Source: Ilex aquifolium
Taxonomy: Eukaryota; Streptophyta; Magnoliopsida; Aquifoliales; Aquifoliaceae
Direction: 5' to 3'
Length of the DNA stretch: 64,000 nt
NCBI GenBank assembly: GCA_951799425.1
Contig: OX637401.1
Span: 31,669,780-31,733,779, forward strand
Within the stretch, counting starts at the first letter, position 1; each line of letters opens with the position of its first letter. The position numbers and the translations under genes were made by a program. Below, piece by piece: positions 51,541-62,388 of the stretch. Below the pieces are notes generated by a model. That model had not been told where the DNA came from. It saw only the letters and a list, made by a program, of their open reading frames with translations, and ran no database searches.

Positions 51541-53182
51541 ATGAGCTCTTTAATGGAGCACATGCTTTTAAGAGATAGAGAATTTGCAGTTGATCTTGAG
51601 AGTGGTAGGACTGCTAACGAAGAAGTGGGAGGCCCTGGCCCTATTTCGAATGCCAAATTGGAGAAGGCAGTTTCCACCAAAGTCTGCAGTGTGTTTGTAG
51701 ATGTTGGAGAGTCAAGCAAGAATGGGGTGAATTTGGACAGTAACTTGAAAAATAGCAGTGAGGCTTCTCCAGAGAATATAAAGTCCTTGGTGGACAAGAA
51801 GGTGGAGGGAGTAGATGCTGCAAATCAAGCCGAGAAGAAAACAGGGAAGAACAAACGTAAATCAACAAGTGCTAAAAAGCCTCCCAAACCTCCCCGGCCT
51901 CCCAGAGGATTGTCACTTGATGCTGCAGACGAGAGGCTGATCAAAGAGATTGCTGAACTTGCCATGATTAAGCGTGCAAGGATCGAGCGGATGAAGGCAT
52001 TGAAGAAAATGAAAGCTGCGAAGGCATCATCACCAAATGGCAACTTATTGGCGACGCTTTTCACAATGATTTTCTGTCTCGTGATAATTTTTCAAGGTAA
52101 TGTTAACTATTTTATTATGAGTTTGACTTAACATGCACTGATGAGTACTGTGTTGTGAATTGCCCAGTCTCTGCTGGGAATAGTTTAGCAGTCCAAACAA
52201 CTCTTTCTACTTTTCTCGTCTTTAGCTCTGCTCGTTTTCCATCTACTAATCTGTTGTTTGTTTCATGCTTCCTATAGTTGCTGCAGTCTACTAGTTTCTT
52301 TGTTTTCTGTTTTTTCCCTTCATCTGATTACTGTGATGAGAGGCAAAATTGACTAAATAGTGTAGTCTTTTGTCATGATAAAATTTCAACCCACTTAATT
52401 TCCTGATGGATATGTGATTCCATTCATTATAATTCGGTTGATCTTAATGAGTTGCTTGTATTTGGTACAACCTCGCAAGTGGTGTTTCTAGTGCCTATCA
52501 TTTGAAGCAAAATGTGTTTTGAGCAATCTACCCAGCCTGTAAAAGCCCATCTTAATTTTGATATCATTAGTTTAGTAGAACTGTTAAAATCACCCTCATT
52601 TGTTGTGTCAAATAGAAGGTCTTCTGTTTTGTTAGCTTGGAAAGGACCAGTTAGGGGGCCCCTTCAGTTAAGTTGAAAGGGAGGAGAACAAAACCACAGA
52701 ACTCAACGAACATTTAAAGTCAGACATAAAATTTCTTCATGGTATTCCGTGCTAATGATTCACAGTACTCAAGATCTTTACATTATTTCCAGGAGTGTCC
52801 TCCAGACGTAGTTCACCTGTCAGCTCCCATGGTCCACCAGAGTTGGCTGGAGGAGAAGAGAATGGGTTTGCTTTGATTCATGGATTTCAGGATACCAGTA
52901 TACCTGTTTCTGGTCCTCCCAAGTATGTTCCATCTCTTCCTAAAAATGAAAATTTCATTTTGTATACACATTGTATCTTTTTTTTTTTTCTTTTCTCATT
53001 TATTTTTTTTCTAATTCCCTGTTATAATTTTCTTCCCGTAAGAAACAATCTAACCATTGCTGCAAGAGCCCTGTGACAGTCTAGTAAAACAAATCTTCCA
53101 TTTGTGTGGTATGTTGTGCAGTTTAGCAGAAGGGGTTTCTGGTTTAGATACTGAGGGTAAGGCTGGCAGAGCTGTGGGATGA
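51541..53182 (+). CDS. Plant-specific single-pass membrane protein (unknown function)
   Basis: Three coding exons in phase, 51541-52096, 52793-52922 and 53122-53182, giving 248 residues. The N-terminal 90 residues are polar. Then comes a basic block KNKRKSTSAKKPPKPPRPP, a conserved helical stretch (LSLDAADERLIKEIAEL, then AMIKRARIERMKALKKMKAA) and one hydrophobic segment NLLATLFTMIFCLVIIFQ (about 167-184), followed by a Ser/Pro/Gly-rich tail ending GKAGRAVG. I recognise the Lys/Pro-then-helix-then-membrane arrangement as a conserved family of uncharacterised plant transmembrane proteins. No signal peptide is visible, so the N-terminal part is probably cytosolic. The second and third exon joins are supported by phase and splice sites. 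Confidence 0.75.
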
Positions 53183-53905
53183 AATAGAATGGAGTATGAA
53201 AGTTTACAGGCAAATATAAGGTTCAAGCAGATTTTGAAGGACCTTGCATTCTTGTGCCGGGCACCTCTGAAGTGGAGTTTCTTATATGTTGATTAATTGC
53301 CTTATTACATCAAAGCCTATGACAATATACTTGCAATGTACAGTAATTGGTATACTTGGGTGAATTACCATATGAGCTCTGCTGATATTTTCTACAGTTG
53401 ATGCAAGATTATCATCTTTGGAGCGGAATTGAGTGACTAGATTCTGCCAGATTGTTATACTGCTTACACGTTATACTACACGGTTTTATTTGTTAGTGGC
53501 AATTAGAGTTCTTCGAATACAACAATGCACATTTGTATGATGACAGATGAACTTCCATGGATCAGTGAGTTGTTTCTCTTCCCCTGATTAGTAAGTAGTT
53601 CTGTTTGTCTCAGAGATCATTGTTTTGTGCCAGAAAGCTGTGGGCTATTGTATGGGGATGGGGTTTTCTGTAGCACTTGGCCACATAGATTTTTCAAACA
53701 GAACTCTGCTTTATATTTTCTGGAATTCATGTGGCTAGATCCGCTAATTGAGCATACCCTTTAATGGTTTTCTGTGTCCTTCAAGGTAGGATCCGTTTCA
53801 GTTGTTTCCATCATCCTTCTTTGACTTGTTGGCATTTGATTTTATCCTATGATGAACCACATGTGGACCCCTTGGTCTTTGTTTGTTTAACATTTTACTC
53901 CTCGG
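53183..53905. other. 3' region of the membrane-protein gene
   Basis: Probably 3' UTR in its first part. No other feature was seen up to the MITE. Confidence 0.5.
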
Positions 53906-53914
53906 AATAATTAA

Positions 53915-55227
53915 CGGTCAATTGGAAAGGGGTATATCAAATTGGAGTAAATTATAAAAAAATATACAAAAAAAAATATAGAGGAAAAAAATCCTTAATT
54001 TTAGTTCTTATTTGTGTCCAAGTACATAAATTGAAATTTTCGGATTTTTCTTTGACATTTGTGTCCTCAATTCAGGTGATTTATTCTTGGAAACTGATTT
54101 TTTTTTTTTCCAAATTATATGTATGCATTAAAAATCTCCTAATTTAATGGAAGATTTGATCCATCCGTTTTTTTTGAGGATAAATGTATGTATTAAAAAT
54201 CCCTTAATTTAATGAAAGATTTGATTATTTAATTCTTTCGTTTATTTTGAGGATAAATCAGTTGGTTTGAATTTTGAATTTTAAATTTTGCAATAGTATC
54301 TTTTGTTATCTTCTTCTTCGGCCTGAAAGCTATTTATCAGTGCAAGTTTGAAAACATTATTTCATCCTTATCATTCAATCTAAACAATTACAACGTTTGA
54401 ATTCATGACTCTATTAGGTTTATGTCTGTCATTTTAAAGGTGATTATTATGTTTTTTAATATGCGAACACCATAACAGTATAACAAGACACTTACACAAA
54501 ATATTGTACTTTTACATTTTGTCAAACATATATTTTCATATAATTTCATTCAAACAGTCCATCTCTGTTTTGAATTTGTTACCACATCCACAAAACCACT
54601 GAACACTGTCTTTGTTAGAGTGTATTGTGACATTATTTTTGTTACACTATGAGGGAAACACAGTCAGCAGTTAGGAGATACACGTAGTTTATTTACACAC
54701 AATGAATTAATATGACAGAAACATATGGCAAAAACATCGTATTTCACACAAGCCAACGAACAACTTTCAACAACTGGTTTTGATCTTCAAATGCCGAAGT
54801 TTGTATGTATTTTCAAATGACGAACAAATCTTCAAAAAATAGATGTTGTTGACGATCTTACATCAAATGGGCTGAACAGTAGGATTTTTCCTTTAAAAAC
54901 GACCTATAGATGTTCAGGGAACAATTTTAGGGCTTATCGCTGATGAAGATGAAGTAGTTTTTGGAGAGGAAGAAGAAGTCCAAACGTTTTCCGAAGATAA
55001 AGATCTTTGCGAATAAATATTCTTAAATTTCAGTGGGTTAACCATTATCATTATGTATATAATTAATTAATTAAGATATATCCCTAAAACCTTTTTAGGA
55101 AAGTAAATTTTAGGAAATGGACAGTTCAGTCTTTATATCTTAGTAGTGTATTTTTTTATAACACATTTTGTTATATATATTTTTTTACAATTATATCTAA
55201 TTTAGTGTACCGACTTCGAAAGAACCC
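53915..55227. mobile_element. Mutator-like MITE, copy 2
   Basis: 1313 bp flanked by AATAATTAA (53906-53914) and AATAATTGA (55228-55236), a 9-bp target duplication with one difference. Left end CGGTCAATTGGAAAGGGGTA and inverted right end GGGTTCTTTCGAAGTCGGTA match the two ends of the element at 30218 in reverse order. Shared inner segment: TCCATCTCTGTTTTGAATTT. It is larger than copy 1 by extra inner sequence; no transposase was seen. Confidence 0.85.
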
Positions 55228-55236
55228 AATAATTGA

Positions 55237-56801
55237 AGGGGTTAGCCAGTTTGTAATAACCGAGGTAAGCCTGGGTAAAAGCCCATAGCCTGTTGGGCCC
55301 TGGGCGGCTTGGTTTGCCGTGTTGTGGGCTCACGGGCAGTTCAACAGACTGGCGGGTTGAGATCCAATGGTTGGTCCAATTAAGACCCGTGACCTGCAAA
55401 AATTTAAAAAGATAAACCAAGTTATTATATTAGTATTCTCAATTGCAAAGTCAATCAAATTATTTTCATAAGCAAACCCTTCCCATAGAGTCTGAAGAGA
55501 TGACTAATGCTGTATTTAGTTGGTGGTAATGGACGATGGAAATGGAATGACCATCAATAAGTGATGCTTATTTTAGTGTTTGGTTTGTACTAATAAAAAA
55601 TAATAATGTTATTGGGATTTAATTTGTTAATATAATTTGCTGGATTAATAGTGGTTTCCATTCAACATAAGAACTTATTGTTAATCCACCAGTTGTAATG
55701 AATTAGATCAGTAAAGTAGATCCAAGTAGCATTACTCAATGAAAAATCATTCCCATCATCATATAATGCCTAACTCCATAAATATTAGATTAGTCATTCT
55801 TAATTATGAGGTGATATATATTTCCCATTACCACCCACCATTACTCATCGCTACCATCATTCCCAACAGGCCGGAGTTGCACCCGTAGCTATCTTGTCAC
55901 CTTTGAGTCTAAACTAAGCAGCCTAATCAAGATCAAATTATAATGAAAAGGAAATCATCTAATAATCTGTAAAATGTAACCTATATTTATACTTAGAAAG
56001 GGAAAACAAGATCTAACAGTTTTACATGAAATTTACAAGGACAGTTTAAATATCAGACAAAATAGTGAGGCAGCTGGTGCTTTGAGTGCACAGGAGCCCC
56101 TTGCTGATTGCAATGTAAAATCCTCCAGCATGCTTTTGTGCCCTTAGCTCCTTCCAGATTCAAACTGAGTACTCTTGGGAAAAATGTTCTTCATGTGAGT
56201 AGACTGACTAAACATGACATAAACCTAATAACCATGGCTCATACACTACAAGAATTCGACACGTTACAAATCGAACTACATACGATTATAAATGATTGGG
56301 CATGGATTAAATAAATTTGGACATGATATAGAATCCGACATGACACAAACTTTTACCAGATAATATCAGTTGTCACATTGTTAGATCAACAAATTATGTT
56401 AAATTTTCAACCTCAATAGCATTAACTCATTTTAGATTTAAATTTTCGTAGATTATATATATAATGACACCCCGGATGGATTAATTATGAATACAGATAA
56501 GAAAATCTTAGTAATGGAAACTAACATAATTGTTCCACAGTTTTAATGAAGAGAATGACAATCCTATACAACATGAATAAGGAGAATGGCAATCCTATTT
56601 CCACCATTTGGAAAGTATATCAAGTTATTATAATAAGCAACCCCTCACATATGGAGCGTTTGTTCTGTCATTCATTAAATTGACAGTTATCTTTGACTAC
56701 ATTGCAGCATAAAAGTATGAAAGCAATAAATTTTGGTTTCCATTACCAATAAATCTAGTAAAATTTCATAATTATCAAATTTGTCCAAGCACTCAATTGC
56801 C
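55237..56801. other. Intergenic region with probable MITE remnants
   Basis: Two stretches look transposon-derived but lack definable ends: 55255-55400 (rich in GGGCC, GGCGG and CCCGTGACC words, like a GGGCCC-type hAT MITE) and 55508-55875 (GTTGGTGGTAATGGACGATG at the left, inverted-like CCACCATTACTCATCGCTAC at the right). 56215-56360 has ATGACAC and CGACATG words like a worn copy of the MITE at 35189. No gene was found. Confidence 0.4.
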
Positions 56802-56809
56802 TATAAATG
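56802..56809 (+). promoter_or_regulatory. TATA box of the inhibitor gene
   Basis: TATAAATG within GCCTATAAATGCC, 69 bp upstream of the ATG at 56878. Confidence 0.65.
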
Positions 56810-56877
56810 CCACCAACTAGAACCCATAACCTTCATTAGCATCACATACCTTATCCTTCCCCTATATACTATGCACA

Positions 56878-57450
56878 ATGAAGAAGCTAGTTTCCCTAAG
56901 TTTGGTGCTTGTTACCCTATTTTCTCTCATTCAGTTACCTCCAAGCCAATGCTCTACTTTGGTGATAGAGAAAGGAGCCGATTTGATAGAAAAAACTTGT
57001 AGGCGCACAAAATATCATAATTTATGTGTCTCATCTCTTCGTGCTGATCCTCGAAGCGCTAAAGCAGACGTCAAAGGGCTTGCTCGTATAATGCTAGAGT
57101 TGTCTCTGGCTAAAGCCAATGTCACCTTGGTCTATATACAACAATTGTATAACAAGACCACGGACCCGGTACTAAAGCCATACTTTAATTTATGCATCGA
57201 GCAATATAGGGACGTTGCCGAGCAAGTTCTCCAAATGGCAATTTCGTTTTTGGATTCCAACAATTACAAAGAGTCGAGCACAAATGCCGAGTATGCTAGC
57301 ACAGCCGCACAAGATTGTGAAGATAGGTTTAAAGGACCACCCGAAGTTCGTAAATCACCATTAACGAAAGAGAACAATGCTCTTTCTCAGCTCTCATCAC
57401 TGGCAGGAGAGATTGTCTACATATTGTGGCCCATCTTAATAGATACATAA
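56878..57450 (+). CDS. Invertase/pectin methylesterase inhibitor, C/VIF-like, secreted
   Basis: Intronless, 190 residues. A signal peptide (about 1-25, ending PPSQCS) leads into the four-helix PMEI/invertase-inhibitor fold. The four family cysteines are C41 and C50 (KTCRRTKYHNLC) and C106 and C147 (NLCIEQY, QDCEDRF), which form two disulfides in this family. The words DPRSAKADVKGLARIML and the C-terminal SPLTKENNALSQLSSL are closer to cell-wall/vacuolar invertase inhibitors (C/VIF) than to typical PME inhibitors, but sequence alone does not settle the target. It would act in the apoplast or vacuole by blocking invertase, or pectin methylesterase. A TATA box lies upstream and a decayed paralogue 3.4 kb downstream. 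The gene looks intact. Confidence 0.88.
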   Translation: MKKLVSLSLVLVTLFSLIQLPPSQCSTLVIEKGADLIEKTCRRTKYHNLCVSSLRADPRSAKADVKGLARIMLELSLAKANVTLVYIQQLYNKTTDPVLKPYFNLCIEQYRDVAEQVLQMAISFLDSNNYKESSTNAEYASTAAQDCEDRFKGPPEVRKSPLTKENNALSQLSSLAGEIVYILWPILIDT

Positions 57451-57959
57451 ATAAATTCAGTTTTTATTTGTGTCATAGAGAGTTGCAAAATTATCCAAGC
57501 CATCTTAATTTATCAGTTGCATTCATGTACTTAAAGGGTGTACCTAGTGCACGAAGCTTCTGCTATTGCGGAGTCTGGAGAGGATTAGACATACGTAGCC
57601 TTAAGCTGCTAGCAAAAATAAAGTGTACTTGCTACTGAAATTAAGCGTAAATTTAAGGTACTTGTAAACAGTGCTATTTAAGGATTTACTTTTATCCATT
57701 GTTCCGGAAAGTCAAATAGCATTACATAAGATAATCAAAATGTACAAAATGATGGTGATACCCTACAAAGGACATAGGTATCCCCTGTTTCTTAATTTGC
57801 AAAGACCCCTATCAAGGGCCTTGGCAACTCAGAATTTCAAAGGAAGTAAGGGTCTTGAGCCCCTACTTCCAATCAAATCCTGTATTGCCATAACCCAATA
57901 TCAAAAGACCATTACTAGGAGATGAATGAACAACATAGTAATCTATTAAATAGGACAAA

Positions 57960-58460
57960 AAATTGTCTCAACTTACTGAACTTAAACCACTGCTAGGTAG
58001 CTGCCAAGCTTTGGAGGAGTGATAAGTTTTGGGGAGAACTCTTGAATCTGACTGTGACCAATCTATCTTTGATGATTTGCATGACACACTTCACGAGACT
58101 TCTATAATCTCTAAACTGGTTTGTATGGAGCCTACTATTCCTTTCCTTCCATTATATACACAGTAGTTGCCAAGCACAACTTCTTTAACACCTTGTCAAG
58201 TGATTTACCTTTCCAACTTTGACTTGCATAAGCAATGAAAGTTTGCCAAGAGCTCGGTGGGTCTTGTTCACCACATAGTTGCTTTAGATAAAACCAAATA
58301 TCTTGTGAGAATTGACATCTAAAAAAGAGGTGAGAGGGAGATTCCATGTCATGCCTTCAGAGGATACATGTCACTTCAACATCCGGTGCAAATTTTTGCA
58401 TTCCGTCTTTAGTGCTCAGCCTTTCCTTGATTGCTAACCATAGTATGAAGCTCATCCTAG
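57960..58460 (-). mobile_element. LINE 3' fragment (zf-RVT region), copy 1
   Basis: On the minus strand the frame reads MSFILWLAIKERLSTKDGMQ, then ESPSHLFFRCQFSQDIWFYL, then SWKGKSLDKVLKKLCLAT. This is the C-terminal zinc-binding domain that follows reverse transcriptase in plant non-LTR retrotransposons. A stop lies where the family has the second Cys of the C..C pair, so it is dead. The rest of the reverse transcriptase is missing. The last 300 bp match 61679-62160 in opposite orientation. Confidence 0.75.
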
Positions 58461-58462
58461 GT

Positions 58463-58630
58463 ATGTATTGTCCATACCACAGCAGATGGTTACTGAGTTA
58501 TTAGAACATTTAATAATATGTATTGTCCATACTGAGTTATTAGAATACTGAGTTGTTAGAATATGTATTGTCCATACTGAGTTATTAGAATATGTATTGT
58601 CCATCCTGGGTATGTATTGTCCATTCCAAC
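58463..58630. repeat. Minisatellite with TATGTATTGTCCAT units
   Basis: Five or so units of TATGTATTGTCCATACTGAG and ACTGAGTTATTAGAA in varying order, starting at the upstream edge of the LINE fragment. The short open frame across it is repeat-driven. Confidence 0.85.
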
Positions 58631-58640
58631 CTTTATCCAT

Positions 58641-59778
58641 TGTTGGAATCTTTAATATGTCATAATACTGAGTTATTAGACAATGTGATAGTAATATGAG
58701 AAATGTAGTTCTCTACGTCTGCTTGAGCCATCGCCAAACCCAAAAAGTTATGCATTAGCTTAATTTGCTGTATAGGGATCGAAAATTTCCATTGGCCACA
58801 CCTACTAATTATTTTTCTCCGCACTAGTAGTACTGTGGAAACTTTGATTGCTAGTAATTCCTCAAACAACTGTGGAGGCAAAGGCGAGAAAAAGGTAGTG
58901 TGGTAAGGGACTATGGAAGCCTGAATTTATAGTGCACGTTTGTAACTTGTACAACAGATTATTTCCATTCCATTTGAATCAATTTAAAACCGACTTTCTA
59001 TTAGGGGACTAGTTTCATGCAATTTTGTCTATTGATTTAGTTTCACGTTATATGCATCAATGACGCTTTTGTGAAATTGTTTTACATCTTTCATGTATAG
59101 GTATACCTTTTTATCTTTCACTAATTCTTGTGGGAATTTGCCTTCCCCATTGTGTCCACTGCTTATTTTCTTTGTTTCTCTCTTTTACCCGTTTGAATAT
59201 GGGTTCTTTTGAGAAACTGAGGCAAACTAATCTTGGGTTTATTTTGAGAAAACTTAGGCATTGTGATATAGGCCCGTTTTGAGAAAACTGTGGCATTCCA
59301 GTATATCTTCAATTGACATGAGGGACATGCATACATACATGCATATATACATATATATATTCTGGTGAAAGGGCTAAGAGGATTAGGAGAATGGTGCAGT
59401 TTTTGGAGGGCTGATGAGCTGTGTATGAAATTGGAAAAAGGTATGATAAGCCATGGATCAGAACCTATGAAATCAAATTGGATGCTGTTTCTGGTGCACT
59501 GAGGTCTAATCTAAGGTGTCTTTCTCTAAAAAATGTCATTGTGGTTGTGCTAGGTGAATTAACCTGCGGTTGTTACTGGACCACTTCTGAAAGTTGCAAA
59601 TCACAACACTATTAAGGCTTCAATATGATCATTCAGAAAAAAGGCTTGAATATGATTATGGTATTTCTTTGAACATAATAGACAAGATTTCTTCTAGTAC
59701 GCTCCTATGTAAAGGATTGATTGAGATTTTTTTCAATTTCTCTCAATATTAGATCACCCAACAGAAATTTAAGTGAGA
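58641..59778. other. Intergenic region
   Basis: No supported gene. The words TTTTGAGAAAACT and GGCA recur three times near 59205-59295 as a short irregular repeat. Confidence 0.45.
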
Positions 59779-59793
59779 CCCACAACATATATA

Positions 59794-59917
59794 TATATAT
59801 TTTGGGAGGGGGAGGGGGAGGGGGAGGGGGAAAGGAGGGAAGGGGACTTGAACCCTTGATTTCAAGAAGACAAAATTTTCACAAGATAAGTATCATTGGA
59901 CCAAAAACCCATTGGTG
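59794..59917 (-). mobile_element. tRNA-derived SINE, minus orientation, young
   Basis: Same family as 21842-21958 (TTGAACCCTTGATTTCAAGA, ATCATTGGACCAAAAACCCA on the plus strand). It is flanked by a perfect 15-bp target duplication CCCACAACATATATA (59779-59793, 59918-59932), implying a recent insertion. A (GGGGGA)n run of about 35 bp follows the T-rich end. Confidence 0.92.
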
Positions 59918-59932
59918 CCCACAACATATATA

Positions 59933-60875
59933 AAAGTGGACTTCCATAAATATACGGTGAATGATCTACAATTGATTTTTCTTTAAGACGAGTGGATGTA
60001 GTTGTTTACAATTTGAGTAGAACTTTGGGTAATAAGAATATCTACAATTTTAGGTCGCACTAGCATATCACACTATTATTTTATATGTTAGAAAAATTCC
60101 ACAATTGTTACTGTTAATAGATTGCAAATAACGGGATAGGAGAAAGTGAGATGCACAATTCTTTTGGGTAATGGTCTTGATGGCTGGTCCGTGAGTTTCT
60201 TTCAATAGATCATTTTCTTTTGCTTCTTTTTTTTTTTTTTGGATAAGCTTAATTGATTTGAAGACAACCAAATTTAGAAGTCTTCTACCAAATACATTTA
60301 ATGTACATCAGATTGTCAAAATAGGAGAACATTGATCCACAACCTAACAATCTTTTGCATGTGATTTCACTGTTTTCTCATTTCCAAAAAAAGAACACAA
60401 ATATGTATATATATATAGATTCCAACCGATAAATATTCTCAGGGAACGTCCTATAGAACAGAGAATACATTTGGGTAGATTGATATGATTTTATTCTCTA
60501 GGGTGGTTGTGATGTCAGTCATTGATACTAAAATAAGGTTTAATTTGCAAATAAGTAAATTCTTGACACTTACTCACTTTTTAGTAGTCATGTGCAGAGA
60601 ACTGCCTTGATGTGAGTATGGCTTAAAAAACTGGTACATATAAAAGCATTTAGTCTTTTGTGACTTTTTGTCACATACTTGCATGATTTGGACAACTTTT
60701 TCTCTATTTTGTGTAGTGGGTTAAAACTGTCTTCTTTGGGATCTCTTCATTCTTGACATAGTCCTCGAGAGACCCATGAAGAAAAATCTGAGTAAAATTC
60801 TTTGGTAATAAGCACTACGATATTGACTTATCTCCCATTAAACACATGAAAAATAATAAAATTTTGAATTTGGGT
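59933..60875. other. Intergenic region
   Basis: No gene was recognised. I looked for the missing first half of the decayed inhibitor paralogue (signal peptide, KTC...LC motif) and did not find it here. Confidence 0.45.
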
Positions 60876-61204
60876 TGCAACAGTTTTAGAGAATCAACAA
60901 CAAATGCCGATTATGCCAGTACATCTGCCCAGGAGTGTGAAGATTTGTTTAAAGGACCACCTGAACCACGCAAATCACCATTTTTTTTTTTGGGTCAGAC
61001 CATCCGGTATCCGAAAGCCACATTGGGCTCCGACTAATCCGGATTCGAGCCGGGTGGGACCACAAAGGCGGCAAAGCTCTCTCTACGGAACGCAGCAAAT
61101 CACCATTAACAAATCAAAACAAAGCTCTACATGACCTCGCAGATTTGACAGGAGATATTATTTACATATTGGTTACTGGTGTTGAAATCAACAAGTGGCC
61201 TTAA
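60876..61204 (+). pseudogene. Decayed invertase/PME-inhibitor paralogue, split by a SINE
   Basis: Carries only the C-terminal third of the inhibitor: RESTTNADYASTSAQECEDL and FKGPPEPRKSP, then after the SINE LTNQNKALHDLADLTGDIIY and a tail ending EINKWP with a TAA at 61202. It keeps the fourth family Cys but lacks signal peptide and the first three. It matches residues about 130-182 of the gene at 56878. An acceptor-like CAACAG precedes the first codon, but no upstream exon was found. With one half missing and a SINE inside, it cannot encode an inhibitor. Confidence 0.85.
60983..61093 (-). mobile_element. SINE inserted in the inhibitor pseudogene
   Basis: 111-bp insert with its A-tail seen as a T run on the plus strand, flanked by a perfect 13-bp target duplication GCAAATCACCATT (60970-60982, 61094-61106). 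On the minus strand GGCTCGAATCCGG is a B-box-like word. It is a different SINE family from those at 21842 and 59794. Confidence 0.9.
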
Positions 61205-61678
61205 TGACCACATTAGTATTCTAATTCAATGAATACAACTTATCTTTAAACATTTTCTTGTTCCATAAACTTCCATATTCATCTTGTACTTGGTCTTTGT
61301 ACACCTTGTGCCATGAACTTGGAGGTGACCTTTTGACTTAATATGTCACTACAATAATTATGGGCTCAAGTGACAAATTTTTTAGTGACCAAGCTATTTT
61401 CGTATTAATTCCCCCTTTTAGTGATGACATGTAAACTTGTCACTAATGGTCCAGTATGAGTGACAAATTGGTGTTGAAATCACAGAAAGTTTGAGAAATT
61501 GGACAATTTGTAAAACGGTAGACAAATACTTTTAGTAACGAGATTAGTCGCCTCTAAAAATTTCTTATTCATTCTATGTATCTACTTTATGTCACATATA
61601 TGAATGCCTTAATACATTATAAACAGTTTATTGGCTTCTCAAATTCATTATATTTTGCTATATCTGATGCAATTGTGT
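61205..61678. other. Intergenic region, possible transposon end
   Basis: CACTACAATAATTATGGGCT at about 61348 resembles the end of a CACTA element, and AGTGACAAATT/GTGACAAATTGG words follow like subterminal repeats, but no matching right end was found. No gene was seen. Confidence 0.3.
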
Positions 61679-62160
61679 GGTGAACACGACCTACTGAGCT
61701 CTTGGCAAACTTTCATAACTTATGCAAGTCAAAGTTGGAAGGGCAAATCACTGTCAAAGGTGTTAAAGAAGTTGTGTTTGGCAACTATTGTGTATATAAT
61801 ATAGTAGGAAAGGAATAGAAGGACCAATTTAGAGAATGTAGAAGTCTTGTGAAGTGTGGAGTAATGTTACACTGACCAAATTTTAGGACCAAATTTGGAA
61901 CCCAAATGACATGGCAGCATGTCATTTGGAGTATTTATTGGGGCTCAAATGACATGGCACAAAATAGAGAAGCCCAAGTCAGCTGCCATGTCATTTGGGC
62001 TCCAAATTTGATCCCAAAATTTGGTCAGTGTAGCATTATTCGTGAACTGTGTCATGCAAATCATCAAAGATAGGTTGGTCACACCCATATTCAAGAGTTC
62101 TCCCCAAAACTTGTCACTCCTCCAAGCTTGGCAGCTACCCAACAGTGGCTTAAGTTCAGT
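61679..62160 (+). mobile_element. LINE 3' fragment, copy 2, interrupted by a MITE
   Basis: Matches 57960-58290 reversed: GAGCTCTTGGCAAACTTTCA, CAAAGTTGGAAGGGCAAATC and CTCCAAGCTTGGCAGCTACC. Coding remains read SWQTFITYASQSWKGKSLSK. It carries the MITE 61859-62041. With copy 1 it forms an inverted pair about 3.3 kb apart around the inhibitor pseudogene. Confidence 0.8.
61859..62041. mobile_element. Mutator-like MITE inside LINE fragment
   Basis: 183 bp with about 40-bp terminal inverted repeats, GAGTAATGTTACACTGACCA and inverted GAATAATGCTACACTGACCA, continuing AATTTT...CAAATTTGG. Comparison with LINE copy 1 shows the empty site and a duplicated target GTGAAGTGTG/GTGAACTGTG (61849-61858, 62042-62051), 9-10 bp with one difference. 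It is unrelated in sequence to the 30218/53915 family. Confidence 0.85.
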
Positions 62161-62189
62161 AACATACTCAATAAAAACTTAATTAAAAA

Positions 62190-62268
62190 TTTAATCATTG
62201 TAATAGAGTGACACTCCCACAACAGAATAAATACTCAGATATGGTGTCACTCAATTGCAATGATTAAA
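62190..62268. repeat. Inverted repeat (25-bp stem, 29-base loop)
   Basis: TTTAATCATTGTAATAGAGT continuing GACAC (62190-62214) pairs with GTGTCACTCAATTGCAATGA continuing TTAAA (62244-62268) with two mismatches. It lies about 120 bp downstream of the pectin methylesterase stop codon and may be a tiny MITE or part of its 3' UTR. Confidence 0.8.
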
Positions 62269-62388
62269 TTTAATGAAACAAGTCATATATTCAAAAAAAG
62301 AAAAGCTTAATTTGATGTTTACCATGATTACATGTGACAATGAAAATGGACATCACAAAGAAACTATTACATATGAGAAAACTGGTTA

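Noticed and set aside
58660-58881. 73-residue minus frame beginning MPPQLFEELLAIKVST
   Set aside because: No domain, no splice or promoter support; adjacent to LINE and minisatellite sequence.
61348-61560. CACTA-type transposon end
   Set aside because: The left word CACTACAATAATTATGGG fits, but no inverted right end or 3-bp duplication was found, so only a note is given.
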